Source of the DNA: Lachnospiraceae bacterium
GTDB lineage: Bacteria > Bacillota > Clostridia > Lachnospirales > Lachnospiraceae
DNA: 64,000 nt
Assembly: GCA_025758065.1 (NCBI GenBank)
Contig: CP107199.1
Span: forward strand, 1,859,501 to 1,923,500
Direction of reading: 5' to 3'
A program made the translations under genes and the position numbers. Position 1 is the first letter of the stretch. Each line of letters opens with the position of its first letter. This document shows, piece after piece, positions 41,688 to 51,797 of the stretch. Under the pieces are notes generated by a model. The model did no database searches and had not been told where the DNA came from. It was given only the letters and a program-made list of their open reading frames with translations.

Positions 41688-43682
41688 ATGAAATACCAGA
41701 TAAAAGACGGCACCGTTACCTTAGGCGGTGAAACTATATTATCCCATATTGATTTTGAAATACAGGGAAATCAGAAAATTGCAGTAGTTGGAAGAAATGG
41801 CGCGGGAAAGACTACGCTTTTGCGGCTGATCGCAGGAGAGTTGAGCCTGGACCGGGATGACAGACGTCAGGGACCGGGGATCCTGGCTTCCAGACAGCTG
41901 ACGGTGGAGATGCTTGGACAGCAGGCTTTGGCAGAGGAAGAACGGACAGTAGAAGAGCTTATGATGCTTCATTGTCCTGCGAAAGGCCTTTTTGACAGGG
42001 AACGTTTTGAATATGAGCGGGAATATGACACCCTTTTTACAGGTCTGGGATTTCAGAAAGAGGACAAAAAGCGTTCTGTAGCAGCCTTTTCCGGAGGCCA
42101 GAAGACTAAGATCGCCCTGATCCGGCTTCTTCTTCAAAAGCCGGATCTGTTATTGCTGGATGAGCCTACGAACCATCTGGATATGGAAACAGCCTGCTGG
42201 CTGGAAGGTTATCTGAAGCAGTATCAGGGAGCTGTAGTCATGGTCAGCCACGACCGCTTTTTTATGGACCGTACTGCGGATATTATTTATGAACTGGATC
42301 AGGGGAAGATCACCCGGTATCCGGGAAATTATACCCAGTATCGTGAACAGAAACGTAAAAACTATGGGATCCAGATGAAGTCATATCTGCGCCAGCAGGA
42401 GGAGATAGAACGTCAGGAAGAACTGATCAAAAGGTTTAAAAATAAGCCTTCAAAGGCCGCTTTCGCCCGTTCTAGGAAGAAGATATTAGAGCGGATGCAT
42501 CCTGTGGAAAAGCCAAGGGAAGATATGGCACATATTTTTACAGGGACGATCACTCCGCTGGTATCAGGAAGTAAGTGGGTCTTTGAAGCAGAGCATTTAA
42601 AGATCGGTTATGATAAACATCCCCTGTTAGAACTGAGCCTGCGTATACGCAAAGGCCAGAAGATCGGGATTTTAGGTGTAAATGGTTCCGGAAAAACTAC
42701 ATTTTTAAAGACAGTGGCAGGTTTCCTGCCTGCTGTAGCAGGAGACTGTTCACTGGGAAATAATATTACCATTGGATATTTTGACCAGTATTCAGCGGCG
42801 ATCCAGTCAGAAAAAACAGTGGTGGAGCATTTTTCAGACCTGTTTCCGTCTCTGACGGATAAGGAAGTGAGGACTATTTTAGGCGCCTATCTTTTTAAAG
42901 GGAAGGATGGTGCAAAACGGGTGGATGACCTGTCCGGTGGTGAAAAAGCAAGGCTGGTACTGGCAGAACTTTTGCAGAGCCGGCCAAATTTTCTGATCCT
43001 GGACGAGCCCACCAACCATATGGACATTCAGGCAAAGGAGACCCTGGAATCAGCATTCCAGGCATATGAAGGCACCATTCTTTTTGTATCCCATGACCGG
43101 TATTTTATCCGCCAGGTAGCCAGGTCTGTGCTTATTTTTGAAAATAACGCTGCTTTTTATTATCCTTTTGGATATGAGCATTATCTGGAGCGGAAGGAAA
43201 AAGAAGCTTCCGGAGAGCCTTTGGCGGCCCGTATCAAAGCAGAGGAACAGGCACTGATCGAAGGTTTAAAAGCTGTGCCAAGGGCAGAACGTCACAGGCT
43301 GCGGGAAATCCCGGAGGAAGAAGCTTATGAACAGTGGAGACTGCGCCTGGCTGCAGAGGCCATAGAAAATGCTGCAGAGCGTGCAGAAGCAATATATCAG
43401 CAGATTCTGGAAAAAAATGGAAATAGAGAAGAATGGGAGCTGGAACACTGGTGTGAGACAGCAGATGCTGAAAATAAGCAGTTTTGTTCTGGGGACAGGA
43501 AAGAACCGGCAGAGGGAGAAATGGCTGCTCTTACAGAGCAATATGAAACTGCCCAGTCTGCATGGAAGGATGCCTGTCTTTTCTGGTACGATATCTGGTG
43601 TGAATCTCATCAGGAACCAGAGCCGTTCAGTACAGACGGCCCTGGAACGTCAGATTTCAAACAAGCAGAGGCACAGGATTAA
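41688..43682 (+). CDS. ABC-F family ATPase
   Basis: 664 residues, no membrane segments. Two ABC cassettes in one chain: Walker A GRNGAGKTTLL (about 34) and GVNGSGKTTFL (about 333), signatures FSGGQ and LSGGE, each followed by DEPTNH and SHDRFF/SHDRYF. A charged P-site linker of about 80 residues joins them. A long acidic C-terminal extension (about 500-664) is unusual. ABC-F proteins act on the ribosome in translation or antibiotic protection. GAGG precedes the ATG at 41688. Confidence 0.9.
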   Translation: MKYQIKDGTVTLGGETILSHIDFEIQGNQKIAVVGRNGAGKTTLLRLIAGELSLDRDDRRQGPGILASRQLTVEMLGQQALAEEERTVEELMMLHCPAKGLFDRERFEYEREYDTLFTGLGFQKEDKKRSVAAFSGGQKTKIALIRLLLQKPDLLLLDEPTNHLDMETACWLEGYLKQYQGAVVMVSHDRFFMDRTADIIYELDQGKITRYPGNYTQYREQKRKNYGIQMKSYLRQQEEIERQEELIKRFKNKPSKAAFARSRKKILERMHPVEKPREDMAHIFTGTITPLVSGSKWVFEAEHLKIGYDKHPLLELSLRIRKGQKIGILGVNGSGKTTFLKTVAGFLPAVAGDCSLGNNITIGYFDQYSAAIQSEKTVVEHFSDLFPSLTDKEVRTILGAYLFKGKDGAKRVDDLSGGEKARLVLAELLQSRPNFLILDEPTNHMDIQAKETLESAFQAYEGTILFVSHDRYFIRQVARSVLIFENNAAFYYPFGYEHYLERKEKEASGEPLAARIKAEEQALIEGLKAVPRAERHRLREIPEEEAYEQWRLRLAAEAIENAAERAEAIYQQILEKNGNREEWELEHWCETADAENKQFCSGDRKEPAEGEMAALTEQYETAQSAWKDACLFWYDIWCESHQEPEPFSTDGPGTSDFKQAEAQD

Positions 43683-43730
43683 AACAGCTTTGTAAACTTA
43701 TTTTGGCACCTTTGGCATTATCATAGGGGC

Positions 43731-45704
43731 TTATTGTGTATTTACCAGTGCTCCCAGCTCTGTGATCTCACAGCCGCCCCGGGTCCTGTGGATCTTAATA
43801 TATCCGGCATTTGCCAGCCGCTGCAGGCTGGTGCGGATATTGGCCTGGGTCAGCTGCAGCCCTTCTTCATTTAGCTTGTCGCAGAGGAAGGAACGTCCGC
43901 TGCGGGGATTAGCAGCGATCAGGGATAAGATCCGGTGCTCTGTTATATCAAGCTGCTGTTCACGCCTGCGGATCTGATTTAAAATATAGCCCGGAAGATC
44001 ACTTAAAGACAGTGGTTCTCTGTGATAGATACAGGAAAAGTAAGTACAAACATTTTTAAGCTCCAGTACATTTCCCGGCCAGTCGTACTGGTTTAAGAAA
44101 GTGAGTACCGGCTCTGTAAGTAGCTGTTTGGAGGTCAGTCCCGGTTCCTGGAAGGCCCGTTTTAAGAAGGTTTCCAAAAGCAGGGGGATATCATTTCTGC
44201 GCTGTCTTAAAGGAATGGTATACAAAGATACCGTACTTAACAGGAAAAACAGCTCATCTAAGAATTTCCCTTCCAGAACGCGGGAGTACAGATCGCTGAC
44301 AGAGGTAACGATCAGGCGCAGGTCCAGAGGCTGGGGGGAACAATTATTTCCCAGCGGGATAAAAAAGCCATTTTTTAAGATACTTAAAAGAAGGCGCTGC
44401 AGTTCTGAATCTGCATACTGAAGATTATTGATCAGCAGTGTTCCTCCTTTTGCAGCTTCCAGTGCGCCGGTTTTTTTACGGACACCATTTTCCTGCTGTT
44501 CATAGCTGCCAATGAGGGCTGCTTCAGCGGACTCTGACTTCAGGGAAGAAATATTTAGGGAAATAAATGGCCCGTCGTGACGGCGGGAATTTAAATGGAT
44601 GGCCTGGGCTAAAAGTTCCTTTTCCGTGCCGCTTTCCCCTTCTATAATAATAGGAAAATCATTGACAGATACTCTTCGTGCTGTGTCTAACATATGCAGC
44701 TGCAGTGGGTTTACAGTAGAAAAGTAACTGAAATCGCATAATTTCGTAATACGGGTAGGAAACTGGGCATCCTGGAGTGGGTTTGTATGGATCAGGCGTA
44801 CCTGACGGCTGTCTGCAATGCTGAAGTCCTGAAACCACATGCGGAAAGCTTCTTCTCCATTGTGTACAGCAATTCCGTCATTCTCGCTGGGATAATCATA
44901 AATGATCCCGGCCTCTTCTAACAATCTTGAAAAATTTTTTTCCTGAATATTCCGTTCTTTGATCCCGGTCATCCTCAGAAAAAGGGAATTACACAGTTCT
45001 ATTTTGCCGGACTGGTTTAGCAGGCACAGGCCTTCTGAGGCATTCTCCAAAATTCCCCGCGTGATCTCTTTCATATCCAGAGCCTGGCTTAACTGCTGGT
45101 TGGAAAGCTTCTGTATCTGGATAATATGGTTTAAGTAATTTTTTGTAACCTCATCGGCCAGGCTGGAAGGAAGTTTGAAAACGGCGATCAGCTCGTTAAT
45201 AGTAGAAATATCTACAATACGGTTGCCAATATCGATTACCTGATGGATGAAAGAAGGAACCAGATGAACTTCTCCTGGAGTTACACAATACTGGATATCT
45301 TTCCGTACCTCTCCAGTACCCGGAAGATAGGGGAGAAAATGGTACTGGGAAAAGCCATATTCTTTTAACTGTTCCATGATCTCATAGGTGGTGTCCACTG
45401 TATCATTGACCAGGTATACAAAAGACCCAGGCGGGATCTGAAGGATGCGTTGGAGATAGGTATGGTTAAATGTACGCATACATACCAGTTGTTTTACAGA
45501 ATCCGGAATGGAAAAAGGCATCTGTTCTTTTAATTCACCTGTTGTATACAGGATACAGCCTGCATCTTCCATATCCTCCGGCTTCAGGTCAGCAATTCTG
45601 GTAGACACAATGGTAAGGTATTGTCCAAAAAGGGAAGAAAGGTAAGAGGCGATCCCTACTTTTGCCACCGGATTCCGGGTCAGGATCAATAGTTTATGCT
45701 TCAT
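43731..45704 (-). CDS. Degenerate sigma-54-type activator with PAS domain
   Basis: 657 residues. N-terminal PrpR-like sensory region (about 1-200), a PAS domain (about 225-330), an AAA+ region (about 345-560) and a C-terminal winged helix (about 580-657). The AAA+ part is degenerate: Walker A reads GESGTEKE, the GAFTGA loop is missing (IGSYEQQENG in its place), and Walker B reads LLINNLQ without the acidic pair. It is unlikely to remodel sigma-54 polymerase and may act as an ordinary regulator of the divergent dpp genes. AGGAGG precedes the ATG. Confidence 0.82.
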   Translation of the reverse strand: MKHKLLILTRNPVAKVGIASYLSSLFGQYLTIVSTRIADLKPEDMEDAGCILYTTGELKEQMPFSIPDSVKQLVCMRTFNHTYLQRILQIPPGSFVYLVNDTVDTTYEIMEQLKEYGFSQYHFLPYLPGTGEVRKDIQYCVTPGEVHLVPSFIHQVIDIGNRIVDISTINELIAVFKLPSSLADEVTKNYLNHIIQIQKLSNQQLSQALDMKEITRGILENASEGLCLLNQSGKIELCNSLFLRMTGIKERNIQEKNFSRLLEEAGIIYDYPSENDGIAVHNGEEAFRMWFQDFSIADSRQVRLIHTNPLQDAQFPTRITKLCDFSYFSTVNPLQLHMLDTARRVSVNDFPIIIEGESGTEKELLAQAIHLNSRRHDGPFISLNISSLKSESAEAALIGSYEQQENGVRKKTGALEAAKGGTLLINNLQYADSELQRLLLSILKNGFFIPLGNNCSPQPLDLRLIVTSVSDLYSRVLEGKFLDELFFLLSTVSLYTIPLRQRRNDIPLLLETFLKRAFQEPGLTSKQLLTEPVLTFLNQYDWPGNVLELKNVCTYFSCIYHREPLSLSDLPGYILNQIRRREQQLDITEHRILSLIAANPRSGRSFLCDKLNEEGLQLTQANIRTSLQRLANAGYIKIHRTRGGCEITELGALVNTQ

Positions 45705-45818
45705 GTAAGTAATCCTCCTTATTAGGTTGATTATATATCGATAAAACAAATAAAACAACCTAAAGACAATAAAAAATAAATTTTAATAAGAAAAGTGTTG
45801 TATTTTCTGTACGGACAT

Positions 45819-45848
45819 TTGACAGCGATATAAAGAATCGTATAGAAT
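45819..45848 (+). promoter_or_regulatory. Probable dpp promoter
   Basis: TTGACA (45819-45824) with TATAGA (45841-45846, 16-base spacer) or TAGAAT (45843-45848, 18-base spacer). No -24/-12 GG...GC sigma-54 promoter is evident nearby. Confidence 0.55.
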
Positions 45849-45855
45849 GGTCACT

Positions 45856-45918
45856 AAAGCAAGGGCGCTTTGAAAACAGTCAGGGAACTGTGCATGCGAG
45901 AAGTGTGCCCTGCTTTTT
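45856..45918 (+). terminator. Terminator-like hairpin in the dpp leader
   Basis: AAAGCAAGGGC (45856-45866) pairs with GCCCTGCTTT (45907-45916), with an inner ACAGT/ACTGT stem, and ends in five T. It lies between promoter and dppA, so it may be an attenuator. Confidence 0.55.
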
Positions 45919-45979
45919 CTATATAGTCTTCCCGCAAGGAAGGCTGGCGGAAAAAGTAAGATAGAGGAGGATATGAAAA

Positions 45980-47611
45980 ATGAAGAAAAGAGCTTTATTA
46001 GTAGCACTTGCAGCAGCAATGGCAGCAAGCCTTGCAGGCTGCGGCGGATCTTCTGCATCCAGCACCACAGCAGCTGGCAGCGCAGCAGAAAGCAGTGAAG
46101 CAGCTGGAAACACAGCAGCAGACGCTTCTGGAAAGGACAGCCTGGTTATCGTAACATCATCTGATGTACTGTCTATGGACCCATACAGATATGATGAGGG
46201 ACCTACAAACCAGATCATGCTCCATATCTATGAGGCAATGGTTGCCCAGAATGCAGATATGTCCTTTGGTCCTTGTCTGGCAGAAAGCTGGGAGACCTCT
46301 GAGGATGGTTTAACCTGGACCTTCCATTTAAGAGAAGGCGTTAAGTTCCATGATGGTGATGTAATGGATTCCGGCGACGTTGTTGCATCTATCAATCTGG
46401 CTTCCAATCCTGATTCCCCATCTGCATACAGCAGCTACACATCCAGCTTTGAGTCTGTGGAAGCACCTGATGCAAATACCGTTGTTATTAAGACTGAAAA
46501 ACCAAACCCTTTAATGCTGTTTAACGTTGCCCAGCTGTATGTATTAAAACAGGAAATTGCAGAAGTTGGCACAGAAGAGCAGGTTGCAGACAATGTAATT
46601 GGTACCGGCCGTTACAAATTCGTAGAGCAGGTTAAGGAAGACCATATCGACCTGGCAGCAAACGAAGATTACTGGGGCGAAGTTCCGGCTATTAAGAATG
46701 TACGTTTCCGTCCTATTACAAATGAAGCAACCAGAACCGCTACCATGCTGACTGGCGATGTTGATTTTACTATTGACGTATCTGCAAGAGATATTGACCG
46801 TCTGGATGCAACTGAGGGTATCAGCGTGATCAAGCAGAAGGGTCTTCGTGAGATCTACCTGAACCTGGACAGCCGTGAGGATTCTCCTCTGTTCCCTGGA
46901 CAGAAAAATCCAATGTCTGATGTCAAAGTAAGACAGGCTATGTATCTGGCAATTGATGAAGGAACCATTATCAAGAACATCATGAATGGATGCGCATATG
47001 AAATGAACTCTGTTGTTCCGGAAGATTATGTAGGCTACACCGAAGTTACCCGTGAAGCATATGATCCTGAAAAGGCAAAACAGCTGTTAGCAGAAGCTGG
47101 ATATCCAGATGGTTTTGAAGTAACCTTAGATGCTCCAAATGACCGTTACATGAACGATGAGCAGATCGCCCAGGCAGTAGCAGGTTATCTTGAAAAAGTA
47201 GGTATCAAGGTTAATTTAAACCTGATGCCAAAGGCTAACTTCTTCAGCTACATTAAACCATTAGAGAATAAATCCATGTTCTTAATGACCGGATGGTCTG
47301 ATGCTTCTGGTGATGGACTTTCTCTTATGCACGATATGCTTTACACCTATAACCGTGAGGCAGGTGATGGCGGTGTCAACAGAGGCCATTACTCCAACGC
47401 ACAGGTAGATGCCTTAGTTGATCAGGCATTCACTGAGATGGATGATACCAAGAGAGGTGAACTGGTAGCAGAGGCTGACAAGATCTCAAGAGAAGATTAT
47501 GCATACATTCCGCTTCACTTTGAGCAGGATACATATGCGATCAAGGATACTTTAAATTACACCCCAAGAATGAACAAGTATGTATATGCATGGGAGTTCT
47601 CTTATAAATAA
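45980..47611 (+). CDS. dppA: Peptide ABC transporter solute-binding lipoprotein
   Basis: 543 residues. Lipoprotein signal with lipobox LAGC (Cys21), Ser/Ala-rich linker, then a SBP_bac_5 fold (GPTNQIMLHIYEAMVAQN; LAESWETSEDGLTWTFHLREGVKFHDG is the family signature). AGGAGG lies upstream. It captures peptides for the DppBCDF importer encoded next. A hairpin after the stop limits read-through to the permease genes. Confidence 0.93.
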   Translation: MKKRALLVALAAAMAASLAGCGGSSASSTTAAGSAAESSEAAGNTAADASGKDSLVIVTSSDVLSMDPYRYDEGPTNQIMLHIYEAMVAQNADMSFGPCLAESWETSEDGLTWTFHLREGVKFHDGDVMDSGDVVASINLASNPDSPSAYSSYTSSFESVEAPDANTVVIKTEKPNPLMLFNVAQLYVLKQEIAEVGTEEQVADNVIGTGRYKFVEQVKEDHIDLAANEDYWGEVPAIKNVRFRPITNEATRTATMLTGDVDFTIDVSARDIDRLDATEGISVIKQKGLREIYLNLDSREDSPLFPGQKNPMSDVKVRQAMYLAIDEGTIIKNIMNGCAYEMNSVVPEDYVGYTEVTREAYDPEKAKQLLAEAGYPDGFEVTLDAPNDRYMNDEQIAQAVAGYLEKVGIKVNLNLMPKANFFSYIKPLENKSMFLMTGWSDASGDGLSLMHDMLYTYNREAGDGGVNRGHYSNAQVDALVDQAFTEMDDTKRGELVAEADKISREDYAYIPLHFEQDTYAIKDTLNYTPRMNKYVYAWEFSYK

Positions 47612-47628
47612 ACGTTAGGTAACAAAGT

Positions 47629-47661
47629 AAAGGGGCCGTGTAAAATTAAACGGCTCCTTTT
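47629..47661 (+). terminator. Partial terminator between dppA and dppB
   Basis: AAAGGGGCCGT (47629-47639) pairs with ACGGCTCCTTTT (47650-47661). Same layout as at 6715-6760: a hairpin right after the binding-protein gene inside an operon. Confidence 0.7.
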
Positions 47662-47818
47662 CATTAAAATATGCTCCCGGGATTCGCCGGAGCCCCAACA
47701 TCCTCTCTGTACCTGCGTGTGCAGCTGACGGTGATGATCCAAACCAGCCGCAAAGGCAGGTGAAGATGAGGATAAAAGGAATATTAGATACTCTGATGAT
47801 AACAGGAGGTAAGATTTT

Positions 47819-48784
47819 ATGATAAAGTATGTTGTAAAACGGTTTGTGCAGATGATCGTGGTACTTTTTATAGTATCTCTTCTCGTATTTCTGCTGACCA
47901 ACTTTATCGGTGACCCGGTTGATATGCTGGTACCGGAAAATGCAACCCTTGAACAGATCGAATCCGCAAGAACCAGATTGGGACTTGATAAGCCCCTTCC
48001 CGTTCAGTATGGTATTTTTATCAGAGATGTGCTTCATGGCAATTTTGGTAAATCTTATATATATGGAAAACCTGCTATGGATCTGATCTTTGAACGTATG
48101 CCTGCGACTCTTGAATTAGTTGCTGTTGCAGCCTGTCTTGTACTGTGTATTGCCATTCCTTTAGGTGTATATGCAGGTGCTTATCCTAAGAGAGCCAGCA
48201 GCAAGCTTATTATGTCCGGTTCTATTTTAGGTATTTCTCTTCCTTCCTTCTGGGTTGGCATGATGATGATCTACATTTTTGCAGTTGTTTTAAGACTGCT
48301 TCCGGCTTCCGGCCGTGGAAATACGGTAATGGTGGGAAATGTAGCTTTAAGCATTTTTGCTCCCGGAGGTATCCGTTATGTCATTCTTCCGGCAATAACA
48401 CTGGCCCTGACCAATGTGGCTACCATGCTTCGACTGACCCGTTCCGGTATCCTGGAAAATATGCGTCAGGATTATATTAAGTTTGCAAGAGCAAAAGGTG
48501 TTCCTGCCAAGTCCATTCTTTTTGGACATGCTTTAAAGAATGCGCTGATCCCGGTTGTTACTATTTTCGGTATGGATCTGGGAAATATGATCGCGTTCAC
48601 CACCATTACAGAGACCATTTTTGCATGGCCTGGCATGGGCAAGCTGCTTATTGATGCTATTAATAAATCAGACAGACCTATTATCGTGGCTTATCTGATG
48701 GCAGCAGCCTGCATGTTTGTGGTGCTGAACTTTATCGTTGATATCTTGTATACACTCATTGATCCTAGAATTGAATTGAGGTGA
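47819..48784 (+). CDS. dppB: Peptide ABC transporter permease DppB
   Basis: 321 residues, six membrane helices. N-terminal MIKYVVKRFVQMIVVLFIVSLLVF is typical for DppB/OppB, and the cytoplasmic loop YIKFARAKGVPAKSILFGHALKNALIP carries the EAA-type contact with the ATPase. AGGAGG precedes the ATG. Confidence 0.94.
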   Translation: MIKYVVKRFVQMIVVLFIVSLLVFLLTNFIGDPVDMLVPENATLEQIESARTRLGLDKPLPVQYGIFIRDVLHGNFGKSYIYGKPAMDLIFERMPATLELVAVAACLVLCIAIPLGVYAGAYPKRASSKLIMSGSILGISLPSFWVGMMMIYIFAVVLRLLPASGRGNTVMVGNVALSIFAPGGIRYVILPAITLALTNVATMLRLTRSGILENMRQDYIKFARAKGVPAKSILFGHALKNALIPVVTIFGMDLGNMIAFTTITETIFAWPGMGKLLIDAINKSDRPIIVAYLMAAACMFVVLNFIVDILYTLIDPRIELR

Positions 48785-48789
48785 TGAAC

Positions 48790-49698
48790 ATGGAAGAGAA
48801 AGTAACCATTGAAAAAACAGGATGGTGGAAAAGCTTTTTAAAGTCTGAGTTTTTCTATCACTATAAACACAATATTCCAGCCATCATCGGAAGTATCCTG
48901 GTGGTAGTTGCAATCCTGGTTGCAGTATTTGGACGTTTCCTGGCTCCGCAGAACCCATATGACCTGACTGCCATCAGCCTGGCAGATTCTTATCTTCCAC
49001 CGGTATGGTTAGACGGCGGAAAAGCCGGATTTTTTCTGGGAAGTGATGAACAGGGCCGTGATATTTTAAGTGCCATTATCTATGGTAGCGCAAGTTCCAT
49101 TATGATCGGTCTGGTAGGCATGATCTGTTCCTGTGCCATTGGCACCACACTGGGACTGTTAGCAGGATATTTTGGCGGCAAAGTAGATGCTGTTATCATG
49201 CGTATTGCAGATGTACAGCTGTCTTTCCCATCAATGCTGATCGCATTATTCATCATGTCCGTATTTGGACGAGGCGTGGGAAAACTGCTCATCGCCCTGA
49301 CTATGGTAGGCTGGGTAACTTATGCAAGAACAGTCCGCGGTGAAACACTTTCCGTTAAAAAAATGGAATATGTGGAAGCAGCACGTACCATTGGCCTTCC
49401 AAACCGCATTATCATTATAAAACATGTACTTCCAAACGTTATCAATTCCATTATCGTTTTAGCAACTATCCAGATCGGAAGCTTTATCCTGACAGAGGCA
49501 ACCTTAAGCTTTTTAGGTGTTGGTGTGCCGATTACACAGCCTTCTTTGGGACTGCTTGTAAAAACTGGTTTTGATGTATTGTTCTCAGGTCTGTGGTGGG
49601 CATCTGTGTTCCCAGGTCTGTATATCATGCTGATCGTATTCGGTATCAATCTTTTAGGTGACTTCTTAAGAGATGAGCTGAACCCGAATCTGAAATAG
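48790..49698 (+). CDS. dppC: Peptide ABC transporter permease DppC
   Basis: 302 residues. N-terminal OppC/DppC cytoplasmic segment, six helices, and the loop YVEAARTIGLPNRIIIIKHVLPN. ATG 48790 is preferred over the GTG 48781 and ATG 48784, which overlap the GAGGTG ribosome site. It pairs with DppB. Confidence 0.93.
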   Translation: MEEKVTIEKTGWWKSFLKSEFFYHYKHNIPAIIGSILVVVAILVAVFGRFLAPQNPYDLTAISLADSYLPPVWLDGGKAGFFLGSDEQGRDILSAIIYGSASSIMIGLVGMICSCAIGTTLGLLAGYFGGKVDAVIMRIADVQLSFPSMLIALFIMSVFGRGVGKLLIALTMVGWVTYARTVRGETLSVKKMEYVEAARTIGLPNRIIIIKHVLPNVINSIIVLATIQIGSFILTEATLSFLGVGVPITQPSLGLLVKTGFDVLFSGLWWASVFPGLYIMLIVFGINLLGDFLRDELNPNLK

Positions 49699-49708
49699 GA
49701 GGTGCGGT

Positions 49709-50707
49709 ATGGAAGATAAAGTATTATTAGACGTACAGGGATTAAAAACATATTTCCACACCTTCAAGGGCGTGGTAAAAGCAGTAGATAATGTAAGCTT
49801 CAGCTTAAAAGAAGGTGAGATTTTAGGTATCGTAGGTGAGTCCGGAAGTGGAAAGTCTGTTACCAGTTTCTCTATTTTAAAGCTGGTAGAAGATCCGGGT
49901 GTGGTAGATGCAGACCATATCATGTTTGATGGAAAAGACCTGGCAAAGATCAGTGAAAGAGATATGTCAAAGATCCGTGGAAAAGACATTTCCATGGTAT
50001 TCCAGGATCCTATGACATCTTTAAATCCTCTTTATACCATCCAGAGACAGATGGAAGAGGTGCTGATCCTTCATGAGCCACAGATGAACAAGGCACAGAG
50101 AAGAGAGCGCTGTATTGAGCTGCTCCATGCAGTAGGCATCCCAAATCCGGAAGAACGTTTAAAAGAATATCCAAACCAGTTTTCCGGCGGTATGCGCCAG
50201 CGTGTTATCATTGCCATTGCACTGGCTACCAACCCGAAGCTGCTGATTGCAGATGAGCCTACTACTGCCCTGGATGTTACCATTCAGGAACAGATATTAA
50301 AGCTTATGAAAAAGCTGGTGAAGGAGCATAATACATCTCTGATGCTGATCACTCATGACCTGGCAGTTGTATCCCAGATGGTTGACAAGATCAATGTTAT
50401 GTACTGCGGAAAACTGGTAGAGACCGGAAAGACAGAGGATATTATTTATCATAATGCACATCCATACACTGAGGGACTTTTAAATTCCATTCCAAAGCTG
50501 TATGAGGACAGAGACCGTCTGGACTATATTCCCGGTATGGTTCCAAATATGTTTGAGCTGCCGGAAGGCTGTTATTTTGCACCAAGATGCAAATACTGCC
50601 AGGAGATCTGCCGCCATGAAAAGCCGCAGATGCAGGAAGTGGGACCGGGCCATATGGCTGCATGTCACTTCCCACTGTTAAAGAAAAAAGAACAGGAGGA
50701 AGCATAA
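49709..50707 (+). CDS. dppD: Peptide ABC transporter ATPase DppD
   Basis: 332 residues. Walker A GESGSGKSV (about 40), signature FSGGMRQR, Walker B LLIADEPTTALD, and the C-terminal oligopeptide/dipeptide domain with a Cys cluster (CYFAPRCKYCQEICR, a likely [4Fe-4S] site of DppD/OppD proteins). Directly followed by dppF. Confidence 0.94.
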   Translation: MEDKVLLDVQGLKTYFHTFKGVVKAVDNVSFSLKEGEILGIVGESGSGKSVTSFSILKLVEDPGVVDADHIMFDGKDLAKISERDMSKIRGKDISMVFQDPMTSLNPLYTIQRQMEEVLILHEPQMNKAQRRERCIELLHAVGIPNPEERLKEYPNQFSGGMRQRVIIAIALATNPKLLIADEPTTALDVTIQEQILKLMKKLVKEHNTSLMLITHDLAVVSQMVDKINVMYCGKLVETGKTEDIIYHNAHPYTEGLLNSIPKLYEDRDRLDYIPGMVPNMFELPEGCYFAPRCKYCQEICRHEKPQMQEVGPGHMAACHFPLLKKKEQEEA

Positions 50708-51712
50708 ATGGAAACATCTGAGACACTCATTGAAGTGAAAAATGTATGTCAGGAGTTCCACCTTACAAAAGGCCTCCTGCAGTCCCTTCGTTTTGAAAAG
50801 GGAAAGCTTGTAAAAGAAGATAAAGTAGTCCATGCTGTAAATGATGTAAGCTTTGAGATCAAAAAAGGGGAAGTTTTCAGTCTGGTAGGAGAAAGCGGCT
50901 GCGGTAAATCTACTACAGCAAGAACCGTTATCCGCCTTCTGGAGCCAACCTCCGGACAGGTACTCTATAAAGGAAAAGATATCAGCCACTTAGGACCAAA
51001 TGAGCTTCTTCCTTACCGCAAGAGTATGCAGATGATCTTCCAGGATCCTTATGCATCCTTAAATCCGAGACAGAGAGTTGCTGACATCATTATGGAACCT
51101 CTTCTGTTCCATGGCATTGCAAAGACCAAAGAAGAAGCAAGAGAACGCTGCATGAGTATTTTAGCCCGTGTTGGTTTAAGACCGGAGCAGGCTGGAAGAT
51201 ATCCTCATCAGTTCTCCGGCGGACAGAGACAGCGTATTGGTATTGCAAGAGCCTTAGCTGTAAATCCGGAGTTCATCATTGCCGATGAGCCGGTATCCGC
51301 TCTGGACGTATCCATTCAGGCCCAGATCTTAAACCTGTTAATGGATCTGAAAGATGAATTTAATTTCTCTTATCTGTTTATTGCACATGACTTATCAGTT
51401 GTACGCCACATCAGTGACAGACTGGGCGTTATGTATCTGGGAAGTATTGTGGAAATGGGAGATAAACACACCCTTTTCACCAATCCGGTACATCCGTATA
51501 CCAAGGTGCTGTTTGCAGCAGTTCCTACTGTAGGCGAAAAGCCGCTGGTTCAGGGAATTGATGCAAAGGGAGAGATCCCAAGCCCTGTAAACCTTCCAAA
51601 GGGCTGTTATTTCAGCGACCGATGCCCATATGCTACCGACCGCTGCCGTCAGGAAAAGCCGGTGCTGCGTGAAGTAGAACCAGGACATATGGCTGCTTGT
51701 CATCTGCTTTAA
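50708..51712 (+). CDS. dppF: Peptide ABC transporter ATPase DppF
   Basis: 334 residues. Walker A GESGCGKSTTAR (about 61), signature FSGGQRQR, Walker B FIIADEPVSALD and the Cys-rich C-terminal motif CYFSDRCPYATDRC. The ATG follows the dppD stop without a gap. A terminator follows. Confidence 0.94.
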   Translation: METSETLIEVKNVCQEFHLTKGLLQSLRFEKGKLVKEDKVVHAVNDVSFEIKKGEVFSLVGESGCGKSTTARTVIRLLEPTSGQVLYKGKDISHLGPNELLPYRKSMQMIFQDPYASLNPRQRVADIIMEPLLFHGIAKTKEEARERCMSILARVGLRPEQAGRYPHQFSGGQRQRIGIARALAVNPEFIIADEPVSALDVSIQAQILNLLMDLKDEFNFSYLFIAHDLSVVRHISDRLGVMYLGSIVEMGDKHTLFTNPVHPYTKVLFAAVPTVGEKPLVQGIDAKGEIPSPVNLPKGCYFSDRCPYATDRCRQEKPVLREVEPGHMAACHLL

Positions 51713-51726
51713 GCTGTAATTAAGTA

Positions 51727-51765
51727 AGGCTGCAGGCGCCATTTGGATACGTCTGCAGCTTTTTG
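51727..51765 (+). terminator. Terminator after dppF
   Basis: GCTGCAG (51729-51735) with CTGCAGC (51753-51759) followed by a T run. The peptidase gene starts 33 bases further on, so read-through or a nearby promoter is needed. Confidence 0.7.
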
Positions 51766-51797
51766 TATACACATTTTATTTTTTGGAGGTGTGGATC

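Noticed and set aside
47615..48037. Minus-strand ORF over the dppA-dppB gap
   Set aside because: It overlaps the start of dppB and has no family features.
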